A stretch of DNA of 64,000 nucleotides from Bacteroides sp. (GCA_014802335.1 JAAVCL010000012.1:42929-106928); one strand, 5' to 3'; shown: positions 36,480 to 46,406, counted from the first letter of the stretch. Numbers and translations: made by a program. Notes: generated by a model not told the origin, from the letters alone.

Positions 36480-36640
36480 AAGGAGCCAATGTAAAACTTC
36501 TCATGTGGTCGAAAGCATAAAACACGTCTCGGGATGTGGAAAGCATAAAACACTCCTTCGGTTGTCGTAAGACAAAAGCGCTATTAAACACTTCTCCGAT
36601 TGTCGAAAAAAGTTTAGAAGAACTCAATATCTGTCTTAAT
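36480..36640. repeat. Degenerate tandem units of the AAACACTT family
   Basis: Four loosely related units run in tandem here, each with AAAAC(A/T)..., a C/G-rich middle and CGAAA or CGTAA: for example AAACACGTCTCGGGATGTGG, AAACACTCCTTCGGTTGTCG and AAACACTTCTCCGATTGTCG. They resemble AAACACTTATAGGGTTTTCG in the block at 18490-18660. No gene is seen in this part of the lpxH-to-exonuclease spacer. Confidence 0.6.
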
Positions 36641-36674
36641 ATATTGAGTTATTCGCAGGCCGGGGGTAGGAGAG

Positions 36675-36890
36675 TTATTCACCTTTTTTAATCAAGAAGT
36701 ATCTCAACAATAAGATAACTATCAACTCCGCTACAAAGCCGCCCGCTAATTTCAGAATTTCGCCCTCTTTAATAAGTGTCGGAGCGAAACAGATGGTCAT
36801 ACCGAAAAGATAGATCAGCAGCAGCCCCGGAAGCCACAAAGACTTCTTAATTTTTTGTTTTGGCGGTCGTTGATTGGTAGGTGGGATCAT
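36675..36890 (-). CDS. Small membrane protein of unknown function
   Basis: 71 residues from the ATG at 36890. Polar, lysine-rich start (MIPPTNQRPPKQKIKK), then two membrane helices, LWLPGLLLIYLFGMTICFA and LAGGFVAELIVILLLRYFLI. The gene overlaps the 3' end of the exonuclease gene by 44 bp in another frame, which suggests translational coupling and supports it as a real gene. No family recognised. Confidence 0.65.
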   Translation of the reverse strand: MIPPTNQRPPKQKIKKSLWLPGLLLIYLFGMTICFAPTLIKEGEILKLAGGFVAELIVILLLRYFLIKKGE

Positions 36891-37545
36891 CAAATTCTCG
36901 ATAATATTTTGAGGTTGTGTAATCGAATCCGGTTGTAAGCAAGTGCTTATAAATTGTTATGCAAGCAAAGGCATCCAAGGCTGCATATTCTTGTTGATGA
37001 CTTGTAAGTGTGCTGGCTTCCCAGTTTGACAGTCGCTGCCCCTTGGATATTCTCTTATCAAATAAGATGCCATAGATTCTGGAAAGACTATTGTCGGCTA
37101 TATTGTATTTTTTTACAAAAGTCTGCAAATCTATGAATCCCCTTGGCTCAAGCTTGAATTTCTTTCTGAGATTTATAAAATCGTCGTGAATCGAGAGGCC
37201 TATTTTAGTAATATCCTCATTTTCAAGTATAGCCGCTACTTCCGCAGGCAGGCCAATTGTGTTGAGTCTGAACAGGAAACAATCAGTATCGTTCGAGAGT
37301 TGGAGAAGGGCCACCGAATGGCGTTCACCACGTTTGAACGATGGTTTTGTTTCTGTGTCAAATCCGATAACAGAAGAAGTGGACAATTGGCTTACTGCTG
37401 CTTTAATTCCTTCTTCATTGTCAACAACGGTAATCTTACCACTGTATGTCTCGGCGGGCAGCTCTGCCAATTCAGCCTTCGTGATGGAGGTTTTCCATAT
37501 TTTGGGGACGGTTGACAAGGGTGTGGAGTTAGCTTCGTTTTCCAT
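36847..37545 (-). CDS. 3'-5' exonuclease, RNase D/DnaQ-like (DEDDy)
   Basis: 232 residues from the ATG at 37545 (a GTG six bases upstream is an alternative). The DEDD exonuclease motifs are present: VIGFDTETKPSF (Exo I), IGLSIHDDFINL (Exo II) and YAALDAFACI (Exo III). This matches the 3'-5' exonuclease domain of small RNase D-like Bacteroidetes proteins; no HRDC domain is attached. A role in RNA or DNA end processing is inferred. Confidence 0.9.
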   Translation of the reverse strand: MENEANSTPLSTVPKIWKTSITKAELAELPAETYSGKITVVDNEEGIKAAVSQLSTSSVIGFDTETKPSFKRGERHSVALLQLSNDTDCFLFRLNTIGLPAEVAAILENEDITKIGLSIHDDFINLRKKFKLEPRGFIDLQTFVKKYNIADNSLSRIYGILFDKRISKGQRLSNWEASTLTSHQQEYAALDAFACITIYKHLLTTGFDYTTSKYYREFDDPTYQSTTAKTKN

Positions 37546-37787
37546 TTGCACGGATTTTGTTAGTTTTTTGTTCTTTTAAGTTTTCCACAATTATTTTCCC
37601 TCCTCTTGTAGTTTTCAACGAAACATACATTTTTTGTTAGTCTGTTTTCAGTCTTTTAATAGGGGGTTATACACGAAATTTAACGCTGCTCTATGAAGTG
37701 TGCGACTGTTTTCGCATAAAATCCCTTGCAAAACCTAAATTAGTTCTAACAGGCCAGTCTTTGTTCAACTGCCTTTTTCGGATATAA

Positions 37788-38456
37788 TCACATTTCAAGA
37801 TACAGTGTATCCTTGAAATTCTCATTGATATATCCTCTAATATATTTACGAGTATCTTCGGCAATTATTTTATCTTTATCGAAATAGGTGTTGTAAATTA
37901 TGGCAAATACCTTAATATTGTAGTGCTTCAGTGCGTACAGGGCAAGAAGTGTATGGTTGATAGAGCCCAACCTTCCATTGGTGACAAGAACTGTGGGCAG
38001 TTCATGGTCTTTGATATAGTCAATGGTCAGATACTCACCCTTAAGTGGAACCATCAATCCGCCTGCACCTTCAATCAGCACTGTTTCGTATTGTCTTGAC
38101 AACTCTTTGGTGGCTTCGGCAATTAAATCAAGATTAATTTCTCGGCCGTCGAGTCGGGCTGCTAAATCCGGACTGCATGGGTAAGAGAAAATTTGAGGAG
38201 CTGTTATCAGAAGTTTATCAGCGCTGGTCGGTTCAATCCCCATGATTTTGCGGTGAACTTCAATATCCTCGCTATACCCGTTATTGCCCGTTTGCACGAA
38301 TTTCATGGTTATAACGTTGCCCCCGGTTTCTTTAATAATATTAGCCAGCCAACCTGTGGCATAACTTTTGCCGGCATCTGTGTCAATTCCGGTTATGAAA
38401 AGATTGCGTGGCCATTCTATCTGGTGTAAAGGCATATTCTGTTCAGACATTTCCAT
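37788..38456 (-). CDS. bioD: Dethiobiotin synthetase
   Basis: 222 residues. P-loop FITGIDTDAGKSYATG at the start, MKFVQTGNN with substrate residues, and VLIEGAGGLMVPL later, all characteristic of BioD. It closes the ureido ring of DAPA to dethiobiotin using CO2 and ATP. It stands about 7 kb from bioA/F/GC, between an exonuclease and glyA, and bioB is not seen in the window, so the pathway is split over several loci. Terminator of glyA separates it from that gene. Confidence 0.95.
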   Translation of the reverse strand: MEMSEQNMPLHQIEWPRNLFITGIDTDAGKSYATGWLANIIKETGGNVITMKFVQTGNNGYSEDIEVHRKIMGIEPTSADKLLITAPQIFSYPCSPDLAARLDGREINLDLIAEATKELSRQYETVLIEGAGGLMVPLKGEYLTIDYIKDHELPTVLVTNGRLGSINHTLLALYALKHYNIKVFAIIYNTYFDKDKIIAEDTRKYIRGYINENFKDTLYLEM

Positions 38457-38502
38457 TTCTTTTGTAATCCTTAAATGTTAGTTGAAATTAGTATTGTTGT
38501 AT

Positions 38503-38532
38503 AAAAAATACCCGGCTCGATTAAGCCGGGTA
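38503..38532 (-). terminator. Rho-independent terminator after glyA
   Basis: TACCCGGCT (38509-38517) pairs with AGCCGGGTA (38524-38532) around six bases. The preceding A-run (38503-38508) gives a U-tract in minus-strand RNA, ending glyA just 19 bases after its stop. Confidence 0.92.
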
Positions 38533-38551
38533 TTGATGATTCTATTACTTT

Positions 38552-39832
38552 TTACCAAGCGAACATCGGGTATTCATTCATCATTTCATTTACTTCCTGA
38601 CGAACAGCTTTGATTGTTTCTTCATCATCGGCATTGGTGAGGACTCGGTCAATCAATTCAGCTATTTTTTCCATCAGATCTTCCTTGGCACCGCGTGTGG
38701 TTATTGCGGCTGTTCCAAAGCGAAGTCCACTGGTCAGGAAAGGACTGCGGCTGTCGTAGGGCACCATGTTCTTATTTGCGGTAATGTCTGCTTCCACAAG
38801 AACACGTTCTGCCTTTTTACCACTCATTTCGGGGAATTTCGGGCGGAGATCAACCAGCATACAATGGTTGTCAGTTCCGTCAGAGATTATTTTATATCCT
38901 CGTTTAATAAGTGCTTCGGCAAGAGCTGTCGCGTTTTTCTTAACTTGCTCTGCATATTCCTTCCACTCGGGCTGCAATGCCTCACCGAAGGCCACTGCTT
39001 TTGCTGCAATCACATGTTCAAGCGGGCCACCCTGTACCCCGGGGAATACTGCTGAATCAAGAAGGGCAGACATCTTTTTAATTTCGCCTTTGGGTGTTTT
39101 CTTGCCCCAGGGGTTATCAAAGTCTTTTCCCATCAGAATCAAACCACCGCGAGGACCGCGAAGTGTCTTGTGAGTGGTTGTGGTAACGATATGAGCATGT
39201 TTCACGGGATTTTCAAGAAGTCCGGCAGCTATAAGACCGGCAGGGTGAGCCATGTCGACCATAAATATGGCGCCGATTTCATCTGCAAGTTTTCTGATAC
39301 GGGCATAATCCCATTCGCGGCTATAGGCACTTGCACCGGCGATTATGAGTTTCGGACGCTCTGCGCGAGCTTTCTCTTCAAGTTCTTCATAATTTACACG
39401 GCCTGTTTCTTTATCTACCGTATAACTTATGGGTTGGAACATAAGTCCTGAGAAGTTTACCGGGCTGCCGTGGCTGAGGTGACCGCCGTGGCTGAGGTCC
39501 ATTCCCAGAAATTTATCTCCGGGCTCGAGACATGCCATAAATACAGCCATATTTGCCTGTGCGCCACTGTGAGGCTGCACATTGGCCCATTCTGCATCAA
39601 ACAGCTTTTTTGCACGTTCAATTGCAAGATTTTCTGCTTGGTCAACAACTTGACAACCGCCATAGTAGCGCTTGCCGGGATAGCCTTCGGCATATTTATT
39701 TGTCAGACATGAACCCATTGCACGCATCACCTCGTCGCTTACGAAATTCTCGCTTGCTATCAGTTCGATGCCTCTGCGTTGACGCAGATGTTCACGGTCT
39801 ATGATTTCAAATACTTCGTTGTCTCTTTTCAT
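38552..39832 (-). CDS. glyA: Serine hydroxymethyltransferase
   Basis: 426 residues. Family signatures: [45 protein letters not shown] and the PLP lysine region [14 protein letters not shown]. It interconverts serine and glycine and feeds one-carbon units to folate. The gene has its own terminator; upstream lie 125 bp to the nqrF stop, including a repeat end, so it is probably transcribed alone. Confidence 0.98.
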   Translation of the reverse strand: MKRDNEVFEIIDREHLRQRRGIELIASENFVSDEVMRAMGSCLTNKYAEGYPGKRYYGGCQVVDQAENLAIERAKKLFDAEWANVQPHSGAQANMAVFMACLEPGDKFLGMDLSHGGHLSHGSPVNFSGLMFQPISYTVDKETGRVNYEELEEKARAERPKLIIAGASAYSREWDYARIRKLADEIGAIFMVDMAHPAGLIAAGLLENPVKHAHIVTTTTHKTLRGPRGGLILMGKDFDNPWGKKTPKGEIKKMSALLDSAVFPGVQGGPLEHVIAAKAVAFGEALQPEWKEYAEQVKKNATALAEALIKRGYKIISDGTDNHCMLVDLRPKFPEMSGKKAERVLVEADITANKNMVPYDSRSPFLTSGLRFGTAAITTRGAKEDLMEKIAELIDRVLTNADDEETIKAVRQEVNEMMNEYPMFAW

Positions 39833-39957
39833 GATATATGGTTTAGGGATTTAATGGATAATTATTTTAATTGTTTTGAGATTGAATCCGGGCATGCATC
39901 TTCATTGCTCTCGGATAAGTGTAGGTGGAAATGCATTAAATAATTTCTAACACATAC

Positions 39958-41250
39958 TTAACCTCCGAAATTATCGTAGTGGATGCTCGACGGTTCAACT
40001 CCGAGGTTGTAAAGCATATTGTTTACCGCATTACTCATCGGGCCGGGACCGCACATGTAGTATTCAATGTCTTCAGGTGCATCGTGGTCCTTCAGATAGG
40101 TCTTGTACATCACATCGTGCACGAAACCGGGTGTATAAGCCACCCCCGCTGCATCAGCTGCCGGATCGGGACGGTCGAGTGCAAGGTGGAACTTGAAGTT
40201 GGGGAAGTCCTTTTCGAGTTGCAGGAAGTCTTCGAGATAGAACACTTCGTTGAGTGCGCGTGCTCCATAGAAATAGTGCATCACGCGGTCGCGGGTGTTA
40301 AGGGTCTTGGTCATCCACATGATTTGTGCACGAAGAGGTGCCATTCCGGCGCCACCTCCAACCCAGATCATTTCAGCTTTTGAGTCAAGAATGGGGTGGA
40401 AGTCTCCGTATGGACCCGACATTAACACCTTGTCTCCTGGCTTGAGTGAGAAGATGTAGCTTGAAGCTATGCCCGGCGGAACATCCTGAAATCCAACCTG
40501 GGGTTTCGGCTTGAAGGGGGGAGTGGCGATACGAACTGTGAGCATGAATCTGTCTCCCTCTTCAGGGTAATTCGCCATTGAATATGCGCGAACGGTTTCT
40601 TCTTCGTTCTTCGCTTTCAAAGAGAACAGACCGAATTTCTCCCATGCCGGAAGATATTCATCTCCGATAAGGCTCTTGTCAATGTCCTTATCATAATCCA
40701 TGGTATATTTCGGGATGCGTATCTGTGAATAACTTCCCGGAATAAAGTTCATGTGCTCACCCTCGGGGAGACGCACGATAAACTCTTTCATGAATGTTGC
40801 GACATTCTTGTTCGATATAACTTCACATTCATATTCTTTTACGTCGAGAGCTGCAGCATCAACTTTCACCTCCATGTCAGATTTTACTTTTACCTGACAT
40901 CCCAGACGCCAATGATCTTTAATCTGTTTGCGAGTGAAGTGAACGGCTTCGGTTGGAAGAATATCTCCTCCGCCTGACACAACCTGAAGTTTACACTGAC
41001 CGCAGCTACCCTTACCTCCACACGCACTCGACAGATGAACACCGTTATCGTTCAGGGTGGCCAATAGAGATTTGCCTGCAGGGGCATGAAGCAACTTTGA
41101 GCCGTCGTTGATTGATATTGCAACTTCGCCGCTGTTTACAAGCCACGATTTTGCAACGAGAAGGATTATTGTCAGAACAATAACTATCACAAGGAATATC
41201 AGTGATGCAACCACCACGTTATTCCATAGAATTTCACATAACATTGTCAT
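39958..41250 (-). CDS. nqrF: Na+-translocating NADH:quinone reductase subunit F
   Basis: 430 residues: an N-terminal membrane helix (VASLIFLVIVIVLTIILLVA), a 2Fe-2S ferredoxin domain with HLSSACGGKGSCGQCKLQV, then a FAD/NAD reductase module with RAYSMANYPEEG (FAD) and VGGGAGMAPLRAQI (NADH). It takes electrons from NADH and passes them through FAD and the cluster to the other subunits. Last gene of the six-gene nqr operon. Confidence 0.97.
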   Translation of the reverse strand: MTMLCEILWNNVVVASLIFLVIVIVLTIILLVAKSWLVNSGEVAISINDGSKLLHAPAGKSLLATLNDNGVHLSSACGGKGSCGQCKLQVVSGGGDILPTEAVHFTRKQIKDHWRLGCQVKVKSDMEVKVDAAALDVKEYECEVISNKNVATFMKEFIVRLPEGEHMNFIPGSYSQIRIPKYTMDYDKDIDKSLIGDEYLPAWEKFGLFSLKAKNEEETVRAYSMANYPEEGDRFMLTVRIATPPFKPKPQVGFQDVPPGIASSYIFSLKPGDKVLMSGPYGDFHPILDSKAEMIWVGGGAGMAPLRAQIMWMTKTLNTRDRVMHYFYGARALNEVFYLEDFLQLEKDFPNFKFHLALDRPDPAADAAGVAYTPGFVHDVMYKTYLKDHDAPEDIEYYMCGPGPMSNAVNNMLYNLGVEPSSIHYDNFGG

Positions 41251-41281
41251 AATTAATTCTTATTCTATTTGGATTTGGTGG

Positions 41282-41896
41282 TTACAATTTTATTCCGAGG
41301 AAACTCATGAAGGCGATTCCCATAAGGCCCGTTATGATAAATGTGATGCCTATGCCTCTCAATGGTTTGGGAACGGCTTCAACATTTAAACGTTCGCGAA
41401 TCGCTGCAAGGCAGGTTATGGCAAGAAGCCATCCGATTCCCGATCCCACGCCATATACTGTCGCGGTCCATGCGTTGCTGAATTCGCGTTGCTGCATGAA
41501 CAACACTGCTCCAAGAATAGCACAGTTCACTGCGATCAGCGGCAGGAAGATACCAAGTGAGTTATATAGTCCCGGACTGTACTTTTCAATTACCATTTCA
41601 AGTAGCTGAACCAATGCGGCAATCACCGATATGAACATGATAAGGCCCAAGAACGAAAGATCGGTCGATGCATATTCTTCGCCAAGCCAGCTCAGTGCGC
41701 CCGGAACCAGGATATACTGATTGATACACCAGCAAACTGGGAGTGCTATGAGAAGCACAAATGTTACAGCCACGCCAAGACCAAAAGCTGTTTTTACATT
41801 TTTGGATACCGCCAAATATGAACACATGCCCAAGAAATAGGCGAAAATCATGTTGTCGATAAAAATCGACCTGATAAATAAATTGAGATTTTCCAT
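41282..41896 (-). CDS. nqrE: NQR subunit E
   Basis: 204 residues with six predicted membrane helices: [14 protein letters not shown] with a conserved cysteine, [17 protein letters not shown], and [21 protein letters not shown]. It matches NqrE; NqrD and NqrE together hold an intramembrane iron centre through paired cysteines. Its ATG shares one base with the nqrD stop. Confidence 0.96.
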   Translation of the reverse strand: MENLNLFIRSIFIDNMIFAYFLGMCSYLAVSKNVKTAFGLGVAVTFVLLIALPVCWCINQYILVPGALSWLGEEYASTDLSFLGLIMFISVIAALVQLLEMVIEKYSPGLYNSLGIFLPLIAVNCAILGAVLFMQQREFSNAWTATVYGVGSGIGWLLAITCLAAIRERLNVEAVPKPLRGIGITFIITGLMGIAFMSFLGIKL

Positions 41897-42516
41897 TATT
41901 CCTGAAGATCTTTGTTAATTGAGCGGTGGGCCCAGATTATACATGCAACTACTATTAGAGCCATGGGGGGCAGAATCATCATACCATTGTTCTGATATCC
42001 TGCTTCATACCACCAGTCGGGGAAGATCTGACAGCCAAACAGGGTACCGCTTCCGAAAAGTTCGCGGAAGAACGATACAATTATCAGAATTATTCCATAT
42101 CCGAGACCGTTTCCGATTCCGTCTAAAAAGGCAGGCCAAGGACGGTTATTAAGTGCGAATGCTTCCAGTCGGCCCATAATGATACAGTTGGTGATGATCA
42201 GGCCGATAAACACGGAAAGTGCTTTTGATATTTCATAATTCCATGCTTTCAACACTTGGTCTACTACAACTACAAGTGCAGCCACGACCACGAGCTGAAC
42301 AATGATACGTATTGAGGAAGGAATCGTATTGCGCAGAAGTGAAATCACCACATTTGCAAGTGCCAGAACTGCCGTAACCGATATGGTCATCACAAGGGCA
42401 GGCTCCATTTTTGCCGTTACCGCCAGTGCCGAGCAAATACCGAGCACCTGCACTATTACAGGGTTGTCTTTCGACAGTGGGTTCACCAGCGGTATGAATG
42501 TCTTCTTTAAATTCAT
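41896..42516 (-). CDS. nqrD: NQR subunit D
   Basis: 206 residues, six predicted helices: [16 protein letters not shown] with the conserved cysteine, [16 protein letters not shown] with the second, and [16 protein letters not shown]. Typical NqrD, partner of NqrE. The gene overlaps nqrE by one base and follows nqrC by 23 bp. Confidence 0.97.
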   Translation of the reverse strand: MNLKKTFIPLVNPLSKDNPVIVQVLGICSALAVTAKMEPALVMTISVTAVLALANVVISLLRNTIPSSIRIIVQLVVVAALVVVVDQVLKAWNYEISKALSVFIGLIITNCIIMGRLEAFALNNRPWPAFLDGIGNGLGYGIILIIVSFFRELFGSGTLFGCQIFPDWWYEAGYQNNGMMILPPMALIVVACIIWAHRSINKDLQE

Positions 42517-42539
42517 CTCTTTATGCTGTATAGATAAAG

Positions 42540-43262
42540 TTAATTGTTCTTTTGTTCGTTCACAAGACTTTTGAAGAATGAAGTGTAGGGTTCAAGTGAA
42601 TTCTGAAGCATTTTCTGCACTCCCTGGCTCGTTATTGTTCCTCCGCTTATTGCGTGCACGTACGAACCTTCGGACGGTTCCTGTCCGGCTTTTACCACCT
42701 TGACAGATTCAAATTCACCATTGGCACCGAATATATTCTTTCCTTCAAACTGGCTGCTAAACGCAGGTTTCTCAATTTCCGCACCAAGTCCGGGTGTTTC
42801 TCCCTGATGTGCGAAATATGCTCCATAAATGGTCTCGCCGTTGTTATCAAGTGCGATATAACCCCATATCGGGCCCCATAAGCCTGCCCCATATACGGGA
42901 ACTATATACTTAAGCCCGGAGTCTGTTTTACATTCAAAAACAGGCAGTAACCTGTCTTCCATCGGTTTTTTGACTTCGAGTGAGACATTCACATCAAACG
43001 GATTGAGGTCGCTTGCCACTTTTTCTCCTTTTGAATTTACTATAAAGGATGTGGCGATGTGATTGTCATAGAGGGTTGATATGCTTTCTCCGTTTTCGGG
43101 CGAGATAAGGGCTGCGGCCAGGATTTGTCGTTTTGTGTCGTTGGCTATGTTTTCTTCTTGTTGAGGGCGTAGTGCCTGATACACTACCGACAGGACAACT
43201 CCAACGATCAGAACCAGCACCACTGCATAGATAATGGTATATGTATTACTTTGTTTGTTCAT
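42540..43262 (-). CDS. nqrC: NQR subunit C
   Basis: 240 residues: one N-terminal helix (TIIYAVVLVLIVGVVLSVVY), then the periplasmic FMN-binding domain. The covalent flavin is linked to threonine in the SGxTxT motif, seen here as HAISGGTITSQGVQ. YIVPVYGAGLWGPIWGYIAL is also characteristic. Works between NqrB and NqrF in electron transfer. Confidence 0.97.
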   Translation of the reverse strand: MNKQSNTYTIIYAVVLVLIVGVVLSVVYQALRPQQEENIANDTKRQILAAALISPENGESISTLYDNHIATSFIVNSKGEKVASDLNPFDVNVSLEVKKPMEDRLLPVFECKTDSGLKYIVPVYGAGLWGPIWGYIALDNNGETIYGAYFAHQGETPGLGAEIEKPAFSSQFEGKNIFGANGEFESVKVVKAGQEPSEGSYVHAISGGTITSQGVQKMLQNSLEPYTSFFKSLVNEQKNN

Positions 43263-43272
43263 GGCTATCGTT

Positions 43273-44466
43273 TTATGAGTTTTTTATAGTGACACGACGC
43301 ATGCGACGACGAATGTTAGAATTGACAACACAATAGTCAATGAGAGGTGCGAAGCAGTTCATTAAGAGAACCGATAGCATTGCACCTTCAGGGTATCCGG
43401 TGTTATACACACGGATTATAATAGCTATCATTCCGATAAGCGCACCATAAATGTATTTTCCCGTATTGGTTCGGCATGCTGTGACGGGGTCGGTTGCCAT
43501 AAAGACAATTGCAAACATGAATCCTCCGAGACAGAGCTGTTCAAGTGGTGCAAGATAGCTCACCGGATATAACGGAGTGGCCCAGTTATGTGCCACAAGT
43601 GCCATAAAGAAGCCTCCGAGAACGCCCGAAAGCATTATCCTCCAATTGGCCATGCCGGTGATAAGAAGGATAAGTGCTCCGATCAGGATACAGAATGTTG
43701 AGGTCTCGCCCCAGCTGCCCGGATAGAAACCGAAGAATATATCTGTCATACTCAGCGGGTCGCCTAAAACATTGGTGAGAGTGACGGCGCCATCTGTCGA
43801 CGAAGCAAGCTGCCCGAGTGGGGTTGCTCCTGTATAGGAATCAACGCCGGGCTGGCCGCCCAATTGAACGAATACGTTGTCTCCACTCATTTTCGACGGA
43901 TAACTGAAGAAGAGGAATGCTCTTGTCACCAGCGCAACATTCAGGAAGTTATAGCCCGTGCCCCCGAATACCTCTTTGGCAAATATCACTGCGAATGCAA
44001 CTGCCACTGCAAGCATCCAGCAGGGGGTGTCGACCGGACAGATCATCGGTATCAGGATTCCGGAAACCAGAAATCCTTCCTGAATCTCATGACCACGCAT
44101 TTGCGCCACGATGAACTCGATGCCGAGGCCAACTATGTAGGCTGTCAGTATTTGGGGAAGAACTGCGAAGAATCCGTAGAAAAATAAACTGAAAAAGTCT
44201 CGATCGGCATCTCCGATCGCCATGTAATGTTGAAGACCAATGTTCCACATTCCAAACAGACAGCAGGGCAGAAGGGCGATGACAACTGTTATCATCGTGC
44301 GCTTCGAGTCGTTGCTGTCATGGATGTGGACTCCTGAATGTGACGTTTCGTTCGGTGTGAACAAAAACGTGTAAAAGCCGTCGAACACGGAGTGTAATTT
44401 CTCAAACTTACCTCCCTTTTCAAATTGCGGCTTGATTTTGTCGATATTACGTTTTAACCCTTTCAC
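43273..44466 (-). CDS. nqrB: NQR subunit B
   Basis: 397 residues, about ten membrane helices. The covalent FMN threonine lies in DSYTGATPLGQL; GTGYNFLNVALVTRAFLFF and FMATDPVTACRTNTGKYIYG are conserved. NqrB carries quinone and sodium translocation functions. The spacing to nqrC is 10 bp. Confidence 0.97.
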   Translation of the reverse strand: MKGLKRNIDKIKPQFEKGGKFEKLHSVFDGFYTFLFTPNETSHSGVHIHDSNDSKRTMITVVIALLPCCLFGMWNIGLQHYMAIGDADRDFFSLFFYGFFAVLPQILTAYIVGLGIEFIVAQMRGHEIQEGFLVSGILIPMICPVDTPCWMLAVAVAFAVIFAKEVFGGTGYNFLNVALVTRAFLFFSYPSKMSGDNVFVQLGGQPGVDSYTGATPLGQLASSTDGAVTLTNVLGDPLSMTDIFFGFYPGSWGETSTFCILIGALILLITGMANWRIMLSGVLGGFFMALVAHNWATPLYPVSYLAPLEQLCLGGFMFAIVFMATDPVTACRTNTGKYIYGALIGMIAIIIRVYNTGYPEGAMLSVLLMNCFAPLIDYCVVNSNIRRRMRRVTIKNS

Positions 44467-44492
44467 AACTATTGGATGTTAGAAATTTAGTA

Positions 44493-45827
44493 TTATAGAG
44501 TCTCTTTGCGGAGATAGTCAAGGCCCTCTCTTACAATTTTCTGTAGCTCGATTTTTGATGTGTCCACAAATTCAGGCAATGCAAAGTCTTCGGGTGCGAC
44601 TTCATAGATGCCAAGTTGCTCCATCTTTTCAATATCTTTAGCCATGATGGCTTTTATAAGATATTCAGGATAAATATCCATAGGGAATACTTTGTCATAT
44701 TCCCCGCTTAAGATCATGGCTCGATGGCCTCCTTTTATTCGGGCATCAAAATTGAACGGCTTGCTCAGACCGGTCAGAAATGCAGGGAATGTGCGCTTTA
44801 CACTGAATTTTGAAGGCTTCATCGATGCCCAACCCATGAATTCATCTGCATCATCTCCCTCGGGAATGGCTGTGATCTGACGATATGGATAACGCAGGAA
44901 TCCATTTTGTGAATTCACCATGACGCCGGTGAGCACATTTCCCGAAATCACTCTTATCTTCCCTTCGCCGTTTTTTAATTGGCCTTTAAGTAATGTGCTA
45001 AGGGATGCACCGATGCGGGTCTCTACCTTGTGGGGATCTTTAAATTCTGAACCGGTAAGGGCAACCTGTGTCGTATAGTCAAGTTGGCCGGAAGTGGCAA
45101 GAAGTCCTATTCTTAATGCAGTCACGGCATCAAGTGTCCAGACTGTTTCACCTTTATTGACAGGTGCGATCGCTGCAATCTGTGTTCCCACGTTTCCGGC
45201 AGGGTGAGGACCTTCGAATTCAACAACCTCAGCTATATCACTTGTGATACCCGAATTCTTTGATACCGAAAGGTATACCTTGCCTTCTGTAAGTGTGGAC
45301 AATGCCTTCAATCCGGCTTCAAGTGTATCAAGCGAACGGCCTGTGAGCATTTCCGGGGCAAGAGGGGCGGTGTCGAAAGAAGTCACGAATATATCTCTGG
45401 GCGACTCCCCAACCATAGGAACAATGTCAAACGGCCTCTGACGCATCATTGCAAACAAACCGCTTTTCAAAAGAGCATCTTTTAACGATGCCTTATCTGT
45501 CGACTTATTTATTTCAATCTGTTTGTCCTTTCCATCAGATTCAACAGAAATAAACATGATCTTGCGGCGTTCGCCACGGTTAATTTCTGCAACCTTGCCG
45601 CTCACGGGAGATGTAAGACATAACGCCGGCTCCTCTTTTGCAAACAGAAGCGGAGAGCCACATAATACGTCCTCTCCAGCTTTCACCGCTGCCTTCCATG
45701 TGTATCCGGGAAAATCGTCCGGAGTGATGGCGAACAATGTTGTGGCGGTTCCATTCTCAATCCTGTCGGAGGCCTTTCCAACAAGAGGAATGTCTAAACC
45801 TTTTTTTATTTTTATCATTCTGCTCAT
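44493..45827 (-). CDS. nqrA: NQR subunit A
   Basis: 444 residues, soluble. MIKIKKGLDIPLVGKASDRI, FPGYTWKAAVKAGEDVLCGSPL and HPAGNVGTQIAAIAPV mark NqrA, the cytoplasmic subunit. First gene of the operon. Two ATGs (45827 and 45818) are possible; the first gives MSRMIKIKKG, similar to known starts. A long leader of about 250 nt separates it from the promoter. Confidence 0.96.
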   Translation of the reverse strand: MSRMIKIKKGLDIPLVGKASDRIENGTATTLFAITPDDFPGYTWKAAVKAGEDVLCGSPLLFAKEEPALCLTSPVSGKVAEINRGERRKIMFISVESDGKDKQIEINKSTDKASLKDALLKSGLFAMMRQRPFDIVPMVGESPRDIFVTSFDTAPLAPEMLTGRSLDTLEAGLKALSTLTEGKVYLSVSKNSGITSDIAEVVEFEGPHPAGNVGTQIAAIAPVNKGETVWTLDAVTALRIGLLATSGQLDYTTQVALTGSEFKDPHKVETRIGASLSTLLKGQLKNGEGKIRVISGNVLTGVMVNSQNGFLRYPYRQITAIPEGDDADEFMGWASMKPSKFSVKRTFPAFLTGLSKPFNFDARIKGGHRAMILSGEYDKVFPMDIYPEYLIKAIMAKDIEKMEQLGIYEVAPEDFALPEFVDTSKIELQKIVREGLDYLRKETL

Positions 45828-46083
45828 TTGCTTTGAATTTTCTTTATTTTCCGATTTCCTGTCTAAGACGGCAGCTTGCTTGTCGTTTTATAATCTTCGT
45901 ATTTGTTAAACTTTAAAGTGGCCTGTAAACTTAACGTCATCAGCTACCTTACCCCTGCCAGCAAGTTTAATTCTAAAAAATTAAATCTTCCACAGAAAGA
46001 TTAATTATTTAATAACGAATACATGTCAAGACAAGTCCCTGAGATGCTCATAAAGGGCATCCGGTTTTGGCCGAATGTATTCG

Positions 46084-46115
46084 CAAAAATATAAAAAATT
46101 GTTAAGCTATCCAAA
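46084..46115 (-). promoter_or_regulatory. nqrA: Promoter of the nqr operon
   Basis: On the minus strand TTTG (46115-46112), 20 bases, then TATTTTTG (46091-46084). Both boxes fit consensus. Transcription would start near 46077, giving a leader of about 250 nt before nqrA. The early leader (46037-46061) can form GATGC/GCATC with an adjacent CCCT able to pair with AGGG. Confidence 0.8.
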
Positions 46116-46139
46116 ATAATATAAAGGAAATCGGCAAGA

Positions 46140-46345
46140 AAATTTAGGCTTTAGGCGATAGGTGTTAGGCTTTAGACATTAGGCTTTAGGTTTTAGGCGT
46201 TCGGTAGGTTTTAGGCAATAGGCGTTAGGTTTTAGGCGATAGGTAAGATGGGAGAGGGGAAAGAGGAAAGGTGAGAGGGGAAAGGGAAAGGGGCGAAGGA
46301 TTTTGCGAACGTGAGTCTGTGTCCCGAGCGCCGCGAAGGGGGGAG
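46140..46345. repeat. Composite intergenic island: TTAGGC-like run, purine tract and GTCCCGAGCG motif
   Basis: TTTAGGCTTTAGGCGATAGG and variants repeat loosely from 46147 to 46247, a purine run of GGGAGAGGGGAAAGAGGAAA type follows, then CTGTGTCCCGAGCGCCGCGA (start 46317) continuing AGGGGGGAG. The same parts occur in the reverse orientation at 63255-63510. Nothing coding is seen between nqrA's promoter and the terminator at 46407. Confidence 0.75.
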
Positions 46346-46406
46346 ACTTCTCAGTCAAAACTCAGCCCCAATTCCCAAGGAAAACAAGTAAATATAATCC
46401 TAACAT

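Noticed and set aside
46147..46247. Chromosome end or telomere-like array
   Set aside because: The TTAGGC-like units are degenerate, internal and flanked by ordinary genes; there is no sign of a replicon end.
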